Below are positions 11,789 to 22,571 of a stretch of DNA of 64,000 nucleotides, in pieces (the stretch's first letter is position 1; every line of letters begins with the position of its first letter). Location: the NCBI GenBank assembly GCA_024811115.1, contig JAKOGH010000097.1:248001-312000 (forward strand), read 5' to 3'. The notes beneath the pieces are model-generated. The model saw only the letters and a list, made by a program, of their open reading frames with translations. It was not told the DNA's origin and searched no databases. This DNA comes from Terana coerulea. Its lineage: Eukaryota > Basidiomycota > Agaricomycetes > Polyporales > Phanerochaetaceae. The translations under genes were made by a program, and so were the position numbers.

Positions 11789-13865
11789 TTATAAACCCTC
11801 CGACATGGTCTCTGTCGGACTGGTAGGAGCCGAATCAAATAGTTGACCAAGCTCTTGCTGCAACTCGATCACAGTGGGTCTGCCCTGCGGCTCATCCTGC
11901 CAGCAGTGTTCGATGATGGCCCACAACGTATCCGGGAATGTCACTTTGCCGTGGACTTGAGCACAGGAGTATTCGCTATCCGCCCTGTCACTGACGTTAC
12001 AGTCTCGAGGGGGCCTCATGTACTCTCCGGGAAGGATCTTCCACAATACCCCAGTATCATGGGAATACTGGTGGTACGGTTTTGTCTTGTAGTAGTATAT
12101 CTGAAAGGTGTGGCGTCAGGGAAGCTAATAGCAGTACGATAAGCCCGAGTAAGTACCTGCCAGCATAGAATTCCGAACGAGTAGATATCACTTGAGGGTG
12201 TATGCAGAAAGATTCCCTGCGTCTCCAAAGAATTCTCTGCTGAGCAAGACTTGAGGATCTCCGGAGCGGTAAACCGCACTGCCCCGCTGTGTGTGAGACT
12301 TGCACTCTGCAACGAAGCGTTGACGTGGTGGGCGATGCCAAAATCCGCTATGCGAGCGTTACCCGCGTCGTCAATCAGTATATTTCCCTGTCATCCCAAA
12401 TTCAGCGAGTTTTCTTTAGCAAAGAGCTGTTCGCTTACTGCATGCAAGTCTCCATGGACGACGTCTTCTCCATGCATGTAGCCCAACGCACACGCGATTT
12501 GATGCATCTGGATATAAACAATGGTCAGTAAAGTCATAGCATAAGAAGAATGGGCACTCACATGAAGGTGCGCTCTGTTTGAGTTGAAACCCACGGTTCG
12601 GATGTAATTCAGAATATTATTGTGAGCCATATATGGAGTGACTAGGCATAACCGCTTGAACGTAGGATCCTGATAAACACCTAGGACTGGCAGAATATGG
12701 TCATGTTGAAGGAAACGAGCAAGGGCGACCTCGCGAGAATATACCTATGATGCAATTGGTTGTTAGAATTATGCAAGATTCACAAGCAAAGCTCTGGACG
12801 TACACCAGGTATAGTATTGAAATTGTTATGGAATCTTTTGATAGCCACCACTTTCCCATGATGAACTCCCTTGAACACAACTGCAAACGAACCACCTCCA
12901 ATTTCATCCGCCCCGGGCTCATAGGACACGTCGGTGAGATAAAGAGACGGTGCGAGAATGCAAAATTTCTTCGTGATGCGTATGCTTAGATGACGGGCGG
13001 CCCGCAGAAGGTCAGCCCGCCTCGATTGATTCATGGACCGAGTGCCCAGTAATTCATCGAAAATCTGCAGTAGTGTAAGCTCAAAGTTGTATCGGCGGGT
13101 ACAAAAACGCACATCTTTTGTATGAATCCTATCTAACACCTGTCGCGCTGTGTCAACCGGCAACTGCAGCAATTCTTCACGGACTGCTTTGTGGGATTCA
13201 GACTCAGCATCCCCTTTACGGGGCGACGACTCCAAGTAGTGCCGAAGTGGAGCATGGAAAATTTCCTGTAGATCCAAAGACGATGATAGTGATGCTTGCG
13301 GTGATGGTGAACGTGATGGCGTAGGGGAAGGTAGCTCAAACGGTAGCTGTGGAGAGGGAGGTGAAGCTTTGCATAAAGGCAGTAGGGCAGGAGAAGGCGA
13401 AGGTGAGCGTGAGGGTAGTGGCGAAAGTGACGGTTTCGGCGAAGCAGAAGGTGGCGGGCCGAGAGAAGATGGTGAAGGAGATGACGGTGAAGGGGGAGGA
13501 GGAGGCGCAGGTAAAGGTTTCGGCAAAGGAGAAGGTGTTCGTGCAGCAGATGATGAACGACGCAGTAAGGTAGGTGAAGATGAGGGTGAATGTGAATGGG
13601 GCAGCGAAGGTGGCGGTGAAGGTGAATGCGAATGCGACGATGGACTCGGATGTGAGGGCAGAAATGAAGACGATGTTGAAGACAGCGGCAGGGGTAAAGA
13701 TGGCGGCAGATGTAAAGGGGGATGCGGTACTTGGTGTAAAGGTAGAGGAGTTTCAGTGCCATTGTGAGCCGGGCCTGCGCATAGAGCACAGGTGATAGCA
13801 GCCCATATCTGAATGCTTATCAGTATCCTAATAATCCTAATTTTCAGCATATACTGTAGATACAT
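11789..13865 (-). CDS. TKL-like protein kinase B with a long Ser/Pro-rich N-terminal region
   Basis: The ATG at 13863-13865 (a second in frame at 13848-13850) opens a basic, then hydrophobic segment (IRILISIQIWAAITCALCAG) that looks like a signal peptide or signal anchor. About 170 residues made almost only of Ser, Pro, His and Leu follow. A helical stretch precedes the kinase domain: IGGGSFAVVFKG, VAIKRF, HGDLHA with the catalytic aspartate, IADFGIAHH, RFTAPEIL and SDIYSFGILCWQ, ending at 11789. The motifs predict an active enzyme, unlike kinases A and C. If the N-terminus crosses a membrane, the Ser/Pro part would be outside and the kinase inside, like a cell-wall sensor; that is inference. 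Introns are short and GT-AG. Confidence 0.85.
13325..13740. repeat. Low-complexity hexamer-like repeat coding Ser/Pro
   Basis: The plus strand is an irregular series of GGTGAA, GGCGAA, GGTGAG and GAAGGT units. On the minus strand it encodes the Ser/Pro-rich part of kinase B. All six frames stay open over much of it, which creates long Gly/Glu-rich shadow frames on the plus strand. Such tracts change length easily. Confidence 0.75.
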
Positions 13866-15052
13866 ACCTGCGAAAAGCAGCCCATCTTCAACACCGGATT
13901 TTGACAGTCCAGTTGTCTTCGTTGGAACCCGCCCTGGATGCCCTCCGCCAAACTACCATGACAGTGAGTATATGCATGCGACCACACTGAAAAAAGGCGT
14001 GAGATAACGCACCAGCAACTGGTCACGATGAGAACGAAGGATATCAGGCCTATGACCGCCCACACTGGGACCTTGAAGGGATCGAAATGTCACTTATGGC
14101 TGTTGCGCCTGCCATCAACCTTCAAACGCGCTGGTGGCGAGGCCGATCGACACTTGCAATTGAGCGGATATTGCCTTCATCGCCCTTGTCGCGAGGAAGC
14201 CTCAGGAAAGGCTGCCGTGCCGAAGCCTCGAGGAGGCGCTCCTTCCAAAGCTTACATGAAGCGATTGGCAGCAAGAACCGATAATTACATGCGCTTGGAC
14301 CCTGGAAGGGTACGACTTTACGATGCCGAGCGCAGAGTCGCATCGCAATATGACTGAGGAACTGTGATTAGTCGGTTTCATTCTCCCTGATCTTGGTAGG
14401 TTTCGAACTGCCACGGACTTACCGCATGCCTCCAACGCTACTTCGCAAGACAATGCAACCAAGCCTGCCTCGCGTTTGGGATCATGTTGGCTCAGCAGAT
14501 GTTCCCCGCGAAGCTCTCAAGCAGTTGCCAGCTCGGCAATGCAGGGGTACGGCAATAGCATGCATGCTGAGACTTGCCTAACGGTCTCCTGCGTTGAGTA
14601 AGACATAAAACCGGAGCCTTAGACATACGCACGCGGAGAGAAAGGTGACAGAGAGTACTCGTGCGGCCAAGGGATACTATCCGCGAAGCTCCTGAGTAAG
14701 TAGTCTAGATTCAAGATGTGGTAGGTGTCAAGTAGGTGTCGGATGGTCGTGCCGCTGGGGCATCTGATGGGGTGATAGCCCCTAACCCTTTGAATGCGCG
14801 CCACAAGGCAAAGACCGTCTGACTGTGGGCCACATCGTGCGAAGTTCAAGTTCCCTCAAATTTGCATGTTTCAAACTTCAGGTTTTTAGAGGTTCAATAA
14901 CATCGAGGACCATGAGTAAAGCTATGGGCCATGAATGGCTGACAAGTCGGCGTGCTACGATGGAGACGGAGGCAGCTGTTCACAGGCAAAGAAGCACTGT
15001 TCGTGGCACTGAGCAAATCATTTCGCACAAGGAGCAGCAGTCATCCACAAGC
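13866..15052. other. Gene-poor stretch upstream of kinase B
   Basis: About 1.2 kb without a recognisable gene. One plus-strand frame with a real ATG (14028-14357, 109 codons) is basic and shows no domain or intron pattern; I do not support it as a gene. The stretch holds the kinase B promoter and the 3' region of the phospholipase D gene. Confidence 0.45.
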
Positions 15053-17659
15053 TTAGAATCCGCCTTTCCCTTGCACTCGCTTTACGGCGTTCATCATGCC
15101 CTTCATGACATTGACCGACCCACCTATGGTTAGCCGTCCGTCAGCATTAAGTGCCTTTCGAGAGGAGACAGAACGGGAAGAGCACTCACCCATGTTCCCG
15201 CTGCTTTGGACCTCATTGCCGTCCTTATCTCTCCAGACACCGTCTGCTTGAACCTCGCCCAAAGTACCGGTATTCTGGTTGTGGTTCAAGGCAGCCAACC
15301 ATTCGCGCGCGAGCTGGGCGCTGTCGACCATGACGTTCGCTTCCTGGGAGTGGTACCACGACTGGGCATCTGTGTCACCATCATCTCAGTTTACTGACAG
15401 CGGAACACGACTGAAGGACCAACGCACCTTGGTTTCCGTTCCCAGCAATAACGACCTGCTCATCAATGCAACAGAACTTGACATGGCAATTGCGCTCCTT
15501 CTTACTCGCGTCGATGGGTATTTCCCTGTCCTTAGCAATATACCAACACGCCTTCAGATTCTTCCTCTTTCCCTGGCCCTCCTTGTTCAGCGTCTCGCAC
15601 ATCGTCACAAAGACCTTGCTGTTCGTCCCGCCCTGCATCGGCAGCATCTCGCCCTGGTCGTTGTACCCGAGGCAAACGTAAAGCGTGCAAACCACGTCGC
15701 GGCGGCATGCATCCAAGATGGCGTTAACGACTTCGGGGGCATTGAAGTCAGGGGTTTGGCTATTGTACTAACTTTTAGTACACGCAGGGAAGAAGATGAA
15801 GTCAGAGAGCGCACATGAAGACGCTCTTCTGCGCCAGCCTGATGCCTGACTCCCATGCGACATTCTGAGGGACATCGACGTCTTGATGACCCGGGGCTGC
15901 GAAATTCCAACCCCATCAGAATGAAGCACTAGTCGTCAATATGTCGATAGACTTACTACCATGAGCCGCCCTGTTTACCATTGCAATTGGCACAGGATCG
16001 TGTGGCTCGTGCAGCACGAAGGGCTTGAACCCTTCGGCGTTGATGAGGGTGAAGTCCGTGATGGGCTTCGCGTCCTTGTTCCCATCCTTGCCGTCCGCGC
16101 CAGAGTCTTCGTTGGAGGTATCTGCCATGATCCACGATCGGCGTCTACTCTGGAAAAAGCGAGTACAGAAATGGCGGTATACACACCTGGATGAGACGGC
16201 AGAGCTGAGGCGCTGGTATTGTCCATGTCCTGCTTTCTTGCACGCGCTTCTTCAAAGCAGTCCTGGCCATCTCCATTTGCCTCACCATTCACCCGTCCAC
16301 CTTGTGCGTTATCGGACGGCCGCCTGAATCTTCCGCCCTTGTTCACAAGTCCCGGGTTCACGAGAAGTGGAAGCGGCGGATCCATCGTCTCCGCCCAAGA
16401 CAGAAGGGCCATGTCGTAGAAGGAGTTCACGATGGCTCCTTCGAGATGTATGTTCAACTCGAGGTTGACGCGGTCTTGGATGTTGTTCGAGGATATGCAG
16501 GCGACGCGTCGGTCAATTACCATGTACTTAGCATGGAACGTGCCCATAATAGGTCTGTGATAGTTCTACAAAAGGAGTTGCGCTGTTGAGGTCGAATGAA
16601 CTCGTAAGAAGGCAGCACCATCACTGACCATGACCTCGAGATGCAGGAATTTGACTTCTTCCTTGGTGGGGAGACCAAGATCAGCCCATTGCTCCTCCGA
16701 GACCCGCTGGTGGTTCTTGATCACTTGCTTTGGGTTACCGCGGTCAAAGATGAGCTTGACAATGGGTCTTTCCTTCTCTGGTCGAGCCTCGGAACGGCGA
16801 GATAGTTCTATGAGCGCATCATGTATGCTATGAACGTTCAAGGGTTAGTAAGAAGATGTTTGCGGGAGCTGAAAGCAGAAGCTGGCGCAGATGTCCCTCC
16901 ACGGGGCGTAGTGCCGACTTAAATCAGCACACCATACGTTGCTCCCATGTATATCGTGGTGGCTGATGCATTGCAGCAGGCCTCATTTTTACGCCAGTAC
17001 TGAGGGAGCTAGTTGCCACGAGTACCGTGTCCAAACGCTCCCAACGTTCTGCCCATCCGTTCTCCTCGTTGCATAGAAGTAGTAGTTAGAAGAACACGCA
17101 CAAATGAGATCCCCAAGATGGCTCCCAATAGTTAGTTGCGAGGAATACTTCGTGTTGAGCGTCGATGATAAGGTCCTTATAGTATCGCATGATATCCGGT
17201 ACACTAAAACTATGTCAGCAGCATGGTCGCCATCGAGTTGTATTTGTACGACTCACAGAGAAATGACAGAGATAGGTATCACTCCAGATGATCCCATGAG
17301 ACTGGGGGAGCACATGTTCTTCAGCGGGCCATGTTCGAGGGCACCCAATACATTATGATAGATCTAGTCCTCCATACGACGTGAATACAAATGTGCTTCG
17401 CTGGGACGCAACCGTAACGCACCTTTAAGAATAAATCAGTCGGTCTGTACGGAAACTTCCCGCTTTGCTCTGCGCGGTCGAGGTCCTCCTGCGTGAAATC
17501 GGCGTGGGTCCTCACGTTCGACGAACGCTTCGCGGTCTGGGGTTTCTCGGGAAAGACCTTGTAGGCGACGTCGAGAATGCGGGCAGCAGGGTCCCTCTCC
17601 ATCGCCTCCGTTACCGTCTTCTGAGACAAGGCGAGTTGGTATATGGCGTCGGTGGGCAT
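15053..17659 (-). CDS. Phospholipase D superfamily protein with two HKD motifs
   Basis: Start ATG at 17657-17659 (MPTDAIYQLALSQK), stop at 15053-15055. Two complete HKD motifs are visible: HAKYMVID near 16520 and HVKFCCID near 15480, followed by IAGNGNQ and, across an intron, DAQSWYHSQEANVM. Each motif supplies the His and Lys that, in this superfamily, form one active site between the two halves and break or swap phosphodiester bonds through a phospho-histidine intermediate. The first half also shows YYKDLIIDAQHEVFLATNYWEP. Members include cardiolipin synthases, phospholipases D and nucleases. The spacing and GNGNQ block resemble fungal cardiolipin-synthase/PLD-like proteins, but the substrate cannot be read from sequence. 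At least seven short introns are present; the last splits GNM from GGSVNVMKG. Confidence 0.85.
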
Positions 17660-17853
17660 GATGGGCTTGACGACGTAGAGGGTAGAAAGGCGGGAAAGGG
17701 TGGTGTAGCAAAAATGTACCCATCTCGAACAGATGTTGCCAATTTATGGTGGGTGTGAAGGTGTGAGCGGTGTGCTCTAAGGAGACAAAACAGCTGTGAC
17801 GACATGGCTATAAATAGATCAGGCACTCCGGAGTCAAAATGAATACATTAAAA

Positions 17854-17941
17854 TGGACACTGGGAGGATTGAACTCCCGACCTCACGCAATTGCAGTCCA
17901 TGTGATGCGAAGCGTGCGCGCTACCACTGTGCCAAGTGCCC
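17854..17941 (-). tRNA. tRNA-Ala (CGC) with a 16-base intron
   Basis: The minus strand folds fully. The acceptor GGGCACT pairs with AGTGTCC (one G-U). The anticodon stem CACGC pairs with GCGTG, and the T stem GGGAG with CTCCC. The loop TTCGCA places CGC at 34-36, with a 16-base intron after base 37. The gene is 88 bases, 72 without the intron, with discriminator A. It is a stand-alone Pol III gene in the opposite direction to the P450 downstream. Confidence 0.92.
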
Positions 17942-18829
17942 GATAATAAGAACGGTGGCAGTATGGTATCTAAGTGTCTGAGCTCCAAGAGCCGCACATC
18001 CCCTGCGCGGGTTGATCGCGACGTGGAATCTCTTCAGAGAAACACGAACATGGCTATGTCATGGTGAGTTATGATACAGATATGTACGTTTTTTCCTTGA
18101 TACCCACAAAGAGCCTACGTAGTAACTGACCATCGCTAGACACTGTTTGCCCCCAATTAATTAAAACGTCGCTGCACGCTGCCACAGTAAGTAGCTCGAT
18201 GTTTGCCTTGCCATGCACGCGAGGACACGACCGAACGCAGGCCAGTAGCGAATAATCCCCGCATCTCGGCAGGCATGCTTTAGGGACGACGCGAATCCCG
18301 CTTGTATATGATCGCCTAAAGGCGAACCTGAAATGGGCGGGTACCTCAACTAGCTCGGACATACTTCTCACCGACCTATTGTGAGTGCGTAAAAACGGCT
18401 TGAATGTCCACAAGCCATGTCCTAACGTTGTCAGCACTAGCTATGCGCAATGATCCTATCAGAGGCTGCATTGTTACGCTCCATGCACGGGCAGCGTGAC
18501 GCTCTCTCGCGTGAGTGATCTCCTAGGCCCGCGTCGAAGCAGTGCTCCGGCTAACATCCTCCATCACAGATGCACGCCTCGTTCAACGCCCATGCGCGCT
18601 TTGCCCTTCTCTGCGACGTCGGCCCGCTATGTCTATCGACATTTGGTCTCCCCGGGAAGGGTTCCTACCTAGCCGAATACCCAGATGTCTCAGGTCGAAT
18701 CAATCCTACAAGCGAAATCGACGTTAAATACCGAAGGTGTGCTGGGTTTCGGTTGTCGCGATCAGCCCACCGTCCAACCCGCTCTGAAAACAGCGCACCT
18801 TCTTATCGTACTGTACTGCAGCAAGCACG
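17942..18829. other. Gene-poor stretch upstream of P450 copy 4
   Basis: About 0.9 kb with no supportable gene. Open frames on both strands lack motifs. It should include the promoter of P450 copy 4. Confidence 0.45.
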
Positions 18830-20995
18830 ATGTATTTCTCATCTTTGGGATTCATCGAGCTGGCGCTGTTGTTAGCCACGCTGCTTGCTGTTTTCCTACT
18901 CGCTACTCGTATTGCGAGTCGACATGGCCTCCCATATCCTCCAGGTCCACAAGGCTGGCCGATTATTGGTAACTTGAAGATGCCGGACGAACCTGTAGCA
19001 AGGGTCTATCGTCAGTGGAGCGAAATATACGGTGTGTTCCCCTGCTTCTGCCTCCACAAAGAATACTGATAGACTATTCATCAGGATCTGACGTTCTTCA
19101 TTTCAAGATATTTGGCAACGATATGATAATCCTGAATTCCTACGAGACGGCGAAGGACTTACTCGACAAGAAATCTAGTATCTACTCTGACAGGTGAATA
19201 TGCTCGCGAGACTCTACGCTTGGAACCAATGCGCTCATCCTTCTGCTTCCAGGCCCGCCATGGGAATGGTCATGCTCCAAGAGCTGTAAGCCCTACTGTC
19301 CGTCTCTGTAAACCTTACCTGTAATTGACTCAGTTTGAAGATGCAAACTCGACTGGAGCTTCGGCCTTTGGCATTACGGCCAGGAGTGGCGTGACGGACG
19401 CAAAGCTTTTCAGCGTGAGCTGAACTCCCAAGCTATGAAGAAGTACCAGCCTCTCCAACTAAAGGAAAGCCGCCGGCTCTTGAGGCTACTCCTCGATAGC
19501 CCAGAAAGATACGAGAAGCACATTCAGACGTGAGTTTCTTGGTTGCTGTACATGAATGCAGTGAGTGACGCGCAACACAGGGTCACCAATGCGCAGATAA
19601 TCTATATTGCATACGGGATTGAGGTTCTAGAGGAAAACGACCCTGGATCGCGACTGCCGAAAAAGCGGGCGACTGTATCAAATCCACGGTCATTCCGGGT
19701 TCGTACATGGTCGACATCTTCCCCATCCGTGAGCACATACCACCAGTCGGTTCATGCCCTTTCGCTGACAAAGCCCGTAGTGAAGTATGTACCGGAATGG
19801 TTCCCTGGTGCGGCATTTCAGAACCAAGCCCGCATCTGGTCGCAATATACCTTGGCCTCCTTAAACAGGCCATTCGACTTTGTCAAGCGACGTATGGTAA
19901 GTGAAGCCTTTGATGATGCTGCGATCAGATACTGATGTTGCCGAAAGGATACGAGATCTACGGCTGTTGAATGCGCTGCTACTTCCATGATCGATGGATT
20001 CATTCACGAAGCAAAGGATTCCGCGTACGCGGAGAAGATTGCCAAGTCTGCTTTAGCATCAATGTACCTGGGTGCGTTTTATTTCCCTTTTCGAGCAAGG
20101 ATATGGCCCTGACGTCGTGTGATAGGCGGCTCAGATACCGTACGATCAGCTCGCGTCGTACTGTTGCACAGCTAACTTCCCACATACAGACTCTCGCCTC
20201 TCTGACCTTCTTTGTTCTGGCCATGGTAATGCACCCGGACGTTCAGCGGAAAGCACAAGAGTCTATAGATCGCGTTTGCAAAAGTCGACTGCCAGATTTC
20301 TCGGACTACGACCGTCTGCCCTACGTCCACGCCATGGTAAAGGAGCTTGTACGATGGAACCCGGTCGTTCAAATGAGTAAGTGCCGACAGATATGTGGCG
20401 GGAGCTACACCATTCTCAACGTACTGCCATCATAGATGTCCCGCATCGGTTAACATGTGATGATGAATACAAAGGATACTATCTGCCCAAGGGCTCTATC
20501 GTTATGGCTAACTTATGGTAAGTGTTCACCATCCAAATCCTGGAGCAGATCTGACGACAAGATATAGGGCTATGTGCAATGACCCTGAGGTTTACCCGAA
20601 CCCTGAACAGTTCAACCCGGAGCGCTATCTCAAGCACACGAGTGCAGGTGAATTCGTTGTCGATCCGACCGTGCGCAACCCCTCGACATCATCTTCGGCT
20701 TCGGACGGCGTATATGCCCCGGTCAATTTATGGCGTACGAGTCGATGTGGATTGCGGTGGCATCCGTTCTTGCGGCTCTCAACATCAATAAGGCCAAGGA
20801 TGTGCACGGCAACCCAATCGCTCCTGACATGGACTGCAAGTATGAGTTCGTTTGGTGAGTGAAGTCAGCTGCTAGTGACATATCACGAACCATGCTAATA
20901 TCTTGGCGGCTAGTCATCCCAAGCAGTTCCGTTGCGACATTGTAGCGAGATCTCCCGCACACGAGACTCTAATTCACGAGGTTGCGGCAATGTAG
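18830..20995 (+). pseudogene. Cytochrome P450 (copy 4), two frame breaks
   Basis: ATG at 18830 starts a strong membrane anchor and the hinge LPYPPGPQGWPIIGN. Exons continue with LLDKKSSIYSDR, VKYVPEWFPGAAFQNQA, a GGSDT-T I-helix split by an intron, KELVRW (ExxR), FNPERY, FGFGRRICPGQFMAYE and a last exon beginning CHPKQFRC, with the stop at 20993-20995. Two single-base deletions break the reading. One is at about 19641-19643, where ENDP should continue into WIATAEK. The other is at about 20684, just before DIIFGFGRRICPG. All splice sites and motifs are otherwise in place, so this is either a young pseudogene or a good gene with two base-calling errors. It belongs to the same family as copies 1-3 but lies alone on the opposite strand. 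Confidence 0.82.
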
Positions 20996-22571
20996 AGACC
21001 GGCGACATTTGATCCAAGCTTACTACAGATTCATATTGAAATCCCATCATTCAACTGCCGTGGGGCAATTGTGGCTGCATTAGTCTCGTTATTGGGCTAT
21101 CTAACAGCTTGGATGGCAGTGTCGATGTAATCCGTGTACATACAAAAACCACGTAACGTGAACTGTAAGGCCAGGACCGACGATTTCCAAGAAGGGCAAC
21201 AGGCGGGAAGGGCGGAGGTGTATTACGTAACCACAGCAAAAGACGCGCGATGGAGGTAAATTCATGATTCACGATTCACCTGAAGACCCATTACGCCTAT
21301 TATGCGTCCGCATCCCTTCGTGGCCTTGACAACAGTTCTGCAGCCATTTTCATGGGATGAGAATGCATGTGCGCGCAGCATTGGACTTCAAGGCAAGTAA
21401 CGCCCACGCCCTTGGTCACTGCTCAGCGAACCGCGAGACAAGCCCCACATGGGCCTCATGTCAGATCTATTCGTCTGGTGAGACGCACTTTTGTATCTAT
21501 CAAACGTTCACTTGAAAATATGGCATCTTCGTTGTCTTACTACAGGCCCAGTGGCTGCATGTCCGGAAGGTACAGCTGTTACCGTTTGGCAGACTGCTGG
21601 TCAACGCACGCATCTCATACCCAGTGGTAGGTGCGTGTTCCGCGAGATTAGAGCCTGTAGTATCTGAGCGGCTATACAGGAGCAAGACTGGCTTTGTTAT
21701 GGCAATTAGGACCCTTGGAACATCTACCTGAATCTACTGTCGCATGGTGATTGCTACTCAAGCGAAGTTGTACTCGTCTTCTCCGTCGCTCCGCGAACAT
21801 CGTGGTATGATGCACACGGGCCATGCTTACCAGGGCTCATGGCGATGCATGAGGATGGAAAGGATGCCTCCGTACGTCCGATGGAGTTATTGCCCGTCTT
21901 CACGCGCTGATTGAGTTCTGTAGAGCAACGAGCAGCCCTGCTGCCTCTTGCCTTATGCGCGTGCAAGCCGTATCAAATGGTGCAGAAGGCACTTCACAAA
22001 CATACGGTTTCGTGCTGAACGCTGGCGAAAGGTCCCGACTACCACGGATGCAAACATCTGGACACTCTTTTACTCTAAGGGGTTGCCACACGGGCCTTTT
22101 TGTAAACACATGCCTCTTAAGGTTCTTCTTGCGGATCGCACGTACCGTTGCTTCATATAGAAAGTCTCGTGCTCACGCTCTCCAAAGGCTGCGAACCCAG
22201 CCTCGTAATGAGGCACGATTAGAGCACAACACCAAAATCACGCAAGCCCCTCGCCTAAGCCGCACTACGCAGCCGCAGAGAACTGGCCGCTACTGGGTTG
22301 TGGCCGATCAGGTATTCTTCTTGGTGCGTGTCAAAGTGGTTGTACTTCCCGCCTACTAACCCGCTGAAGGTACCTGTCCAGCGCATGTGTGCTTATATGA
22401 ACGCTGTCTTCACTAAATAGGGCCCTCCGCTCACTCCAAGTGAGCTATCCCAACGTACTGTCATCGTCGCTCGCGCGCACTGACATTTTCACATATCATT
22501 AGGACAATTCACTGACAGCACACCGACCTAATAACGCTATGGCTCGTTTTGAGCATCGTTAACGAAGCTCC
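20996..22571. other. Gene-poor stretch between P450 copy 4 and kinase C
   Basis: About 1.6 kb. Open frames such as 21955-22359 (plus) have no recognisable domain, no intron pattern and unremarkable composition. I see no RNA gene or transposon end. It presumably carries the promoter of kinase C. Confidence 0.45.

Noticed and set aside
13369..13767. Gly/Glu-rich open frames on the plus strand
   Set aside because: They are mirror frames of the Ser/Pro-coding repeat in kinase B; the low-complexity units keep all frames open.
15279..15818. 179-codon plus-strand open frame
   Set aside because: It lies antisense to the phospholipase D exons with the HVKFCCID motif and has no motif of its own.
1..22000. 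Classical secondary-metabolite cluster
   Set aside because: Four P450s are suggestive, but no PKS, NRPS, terpene synthase, prenyltransferase, transporter or pathway regulator is present in the window.
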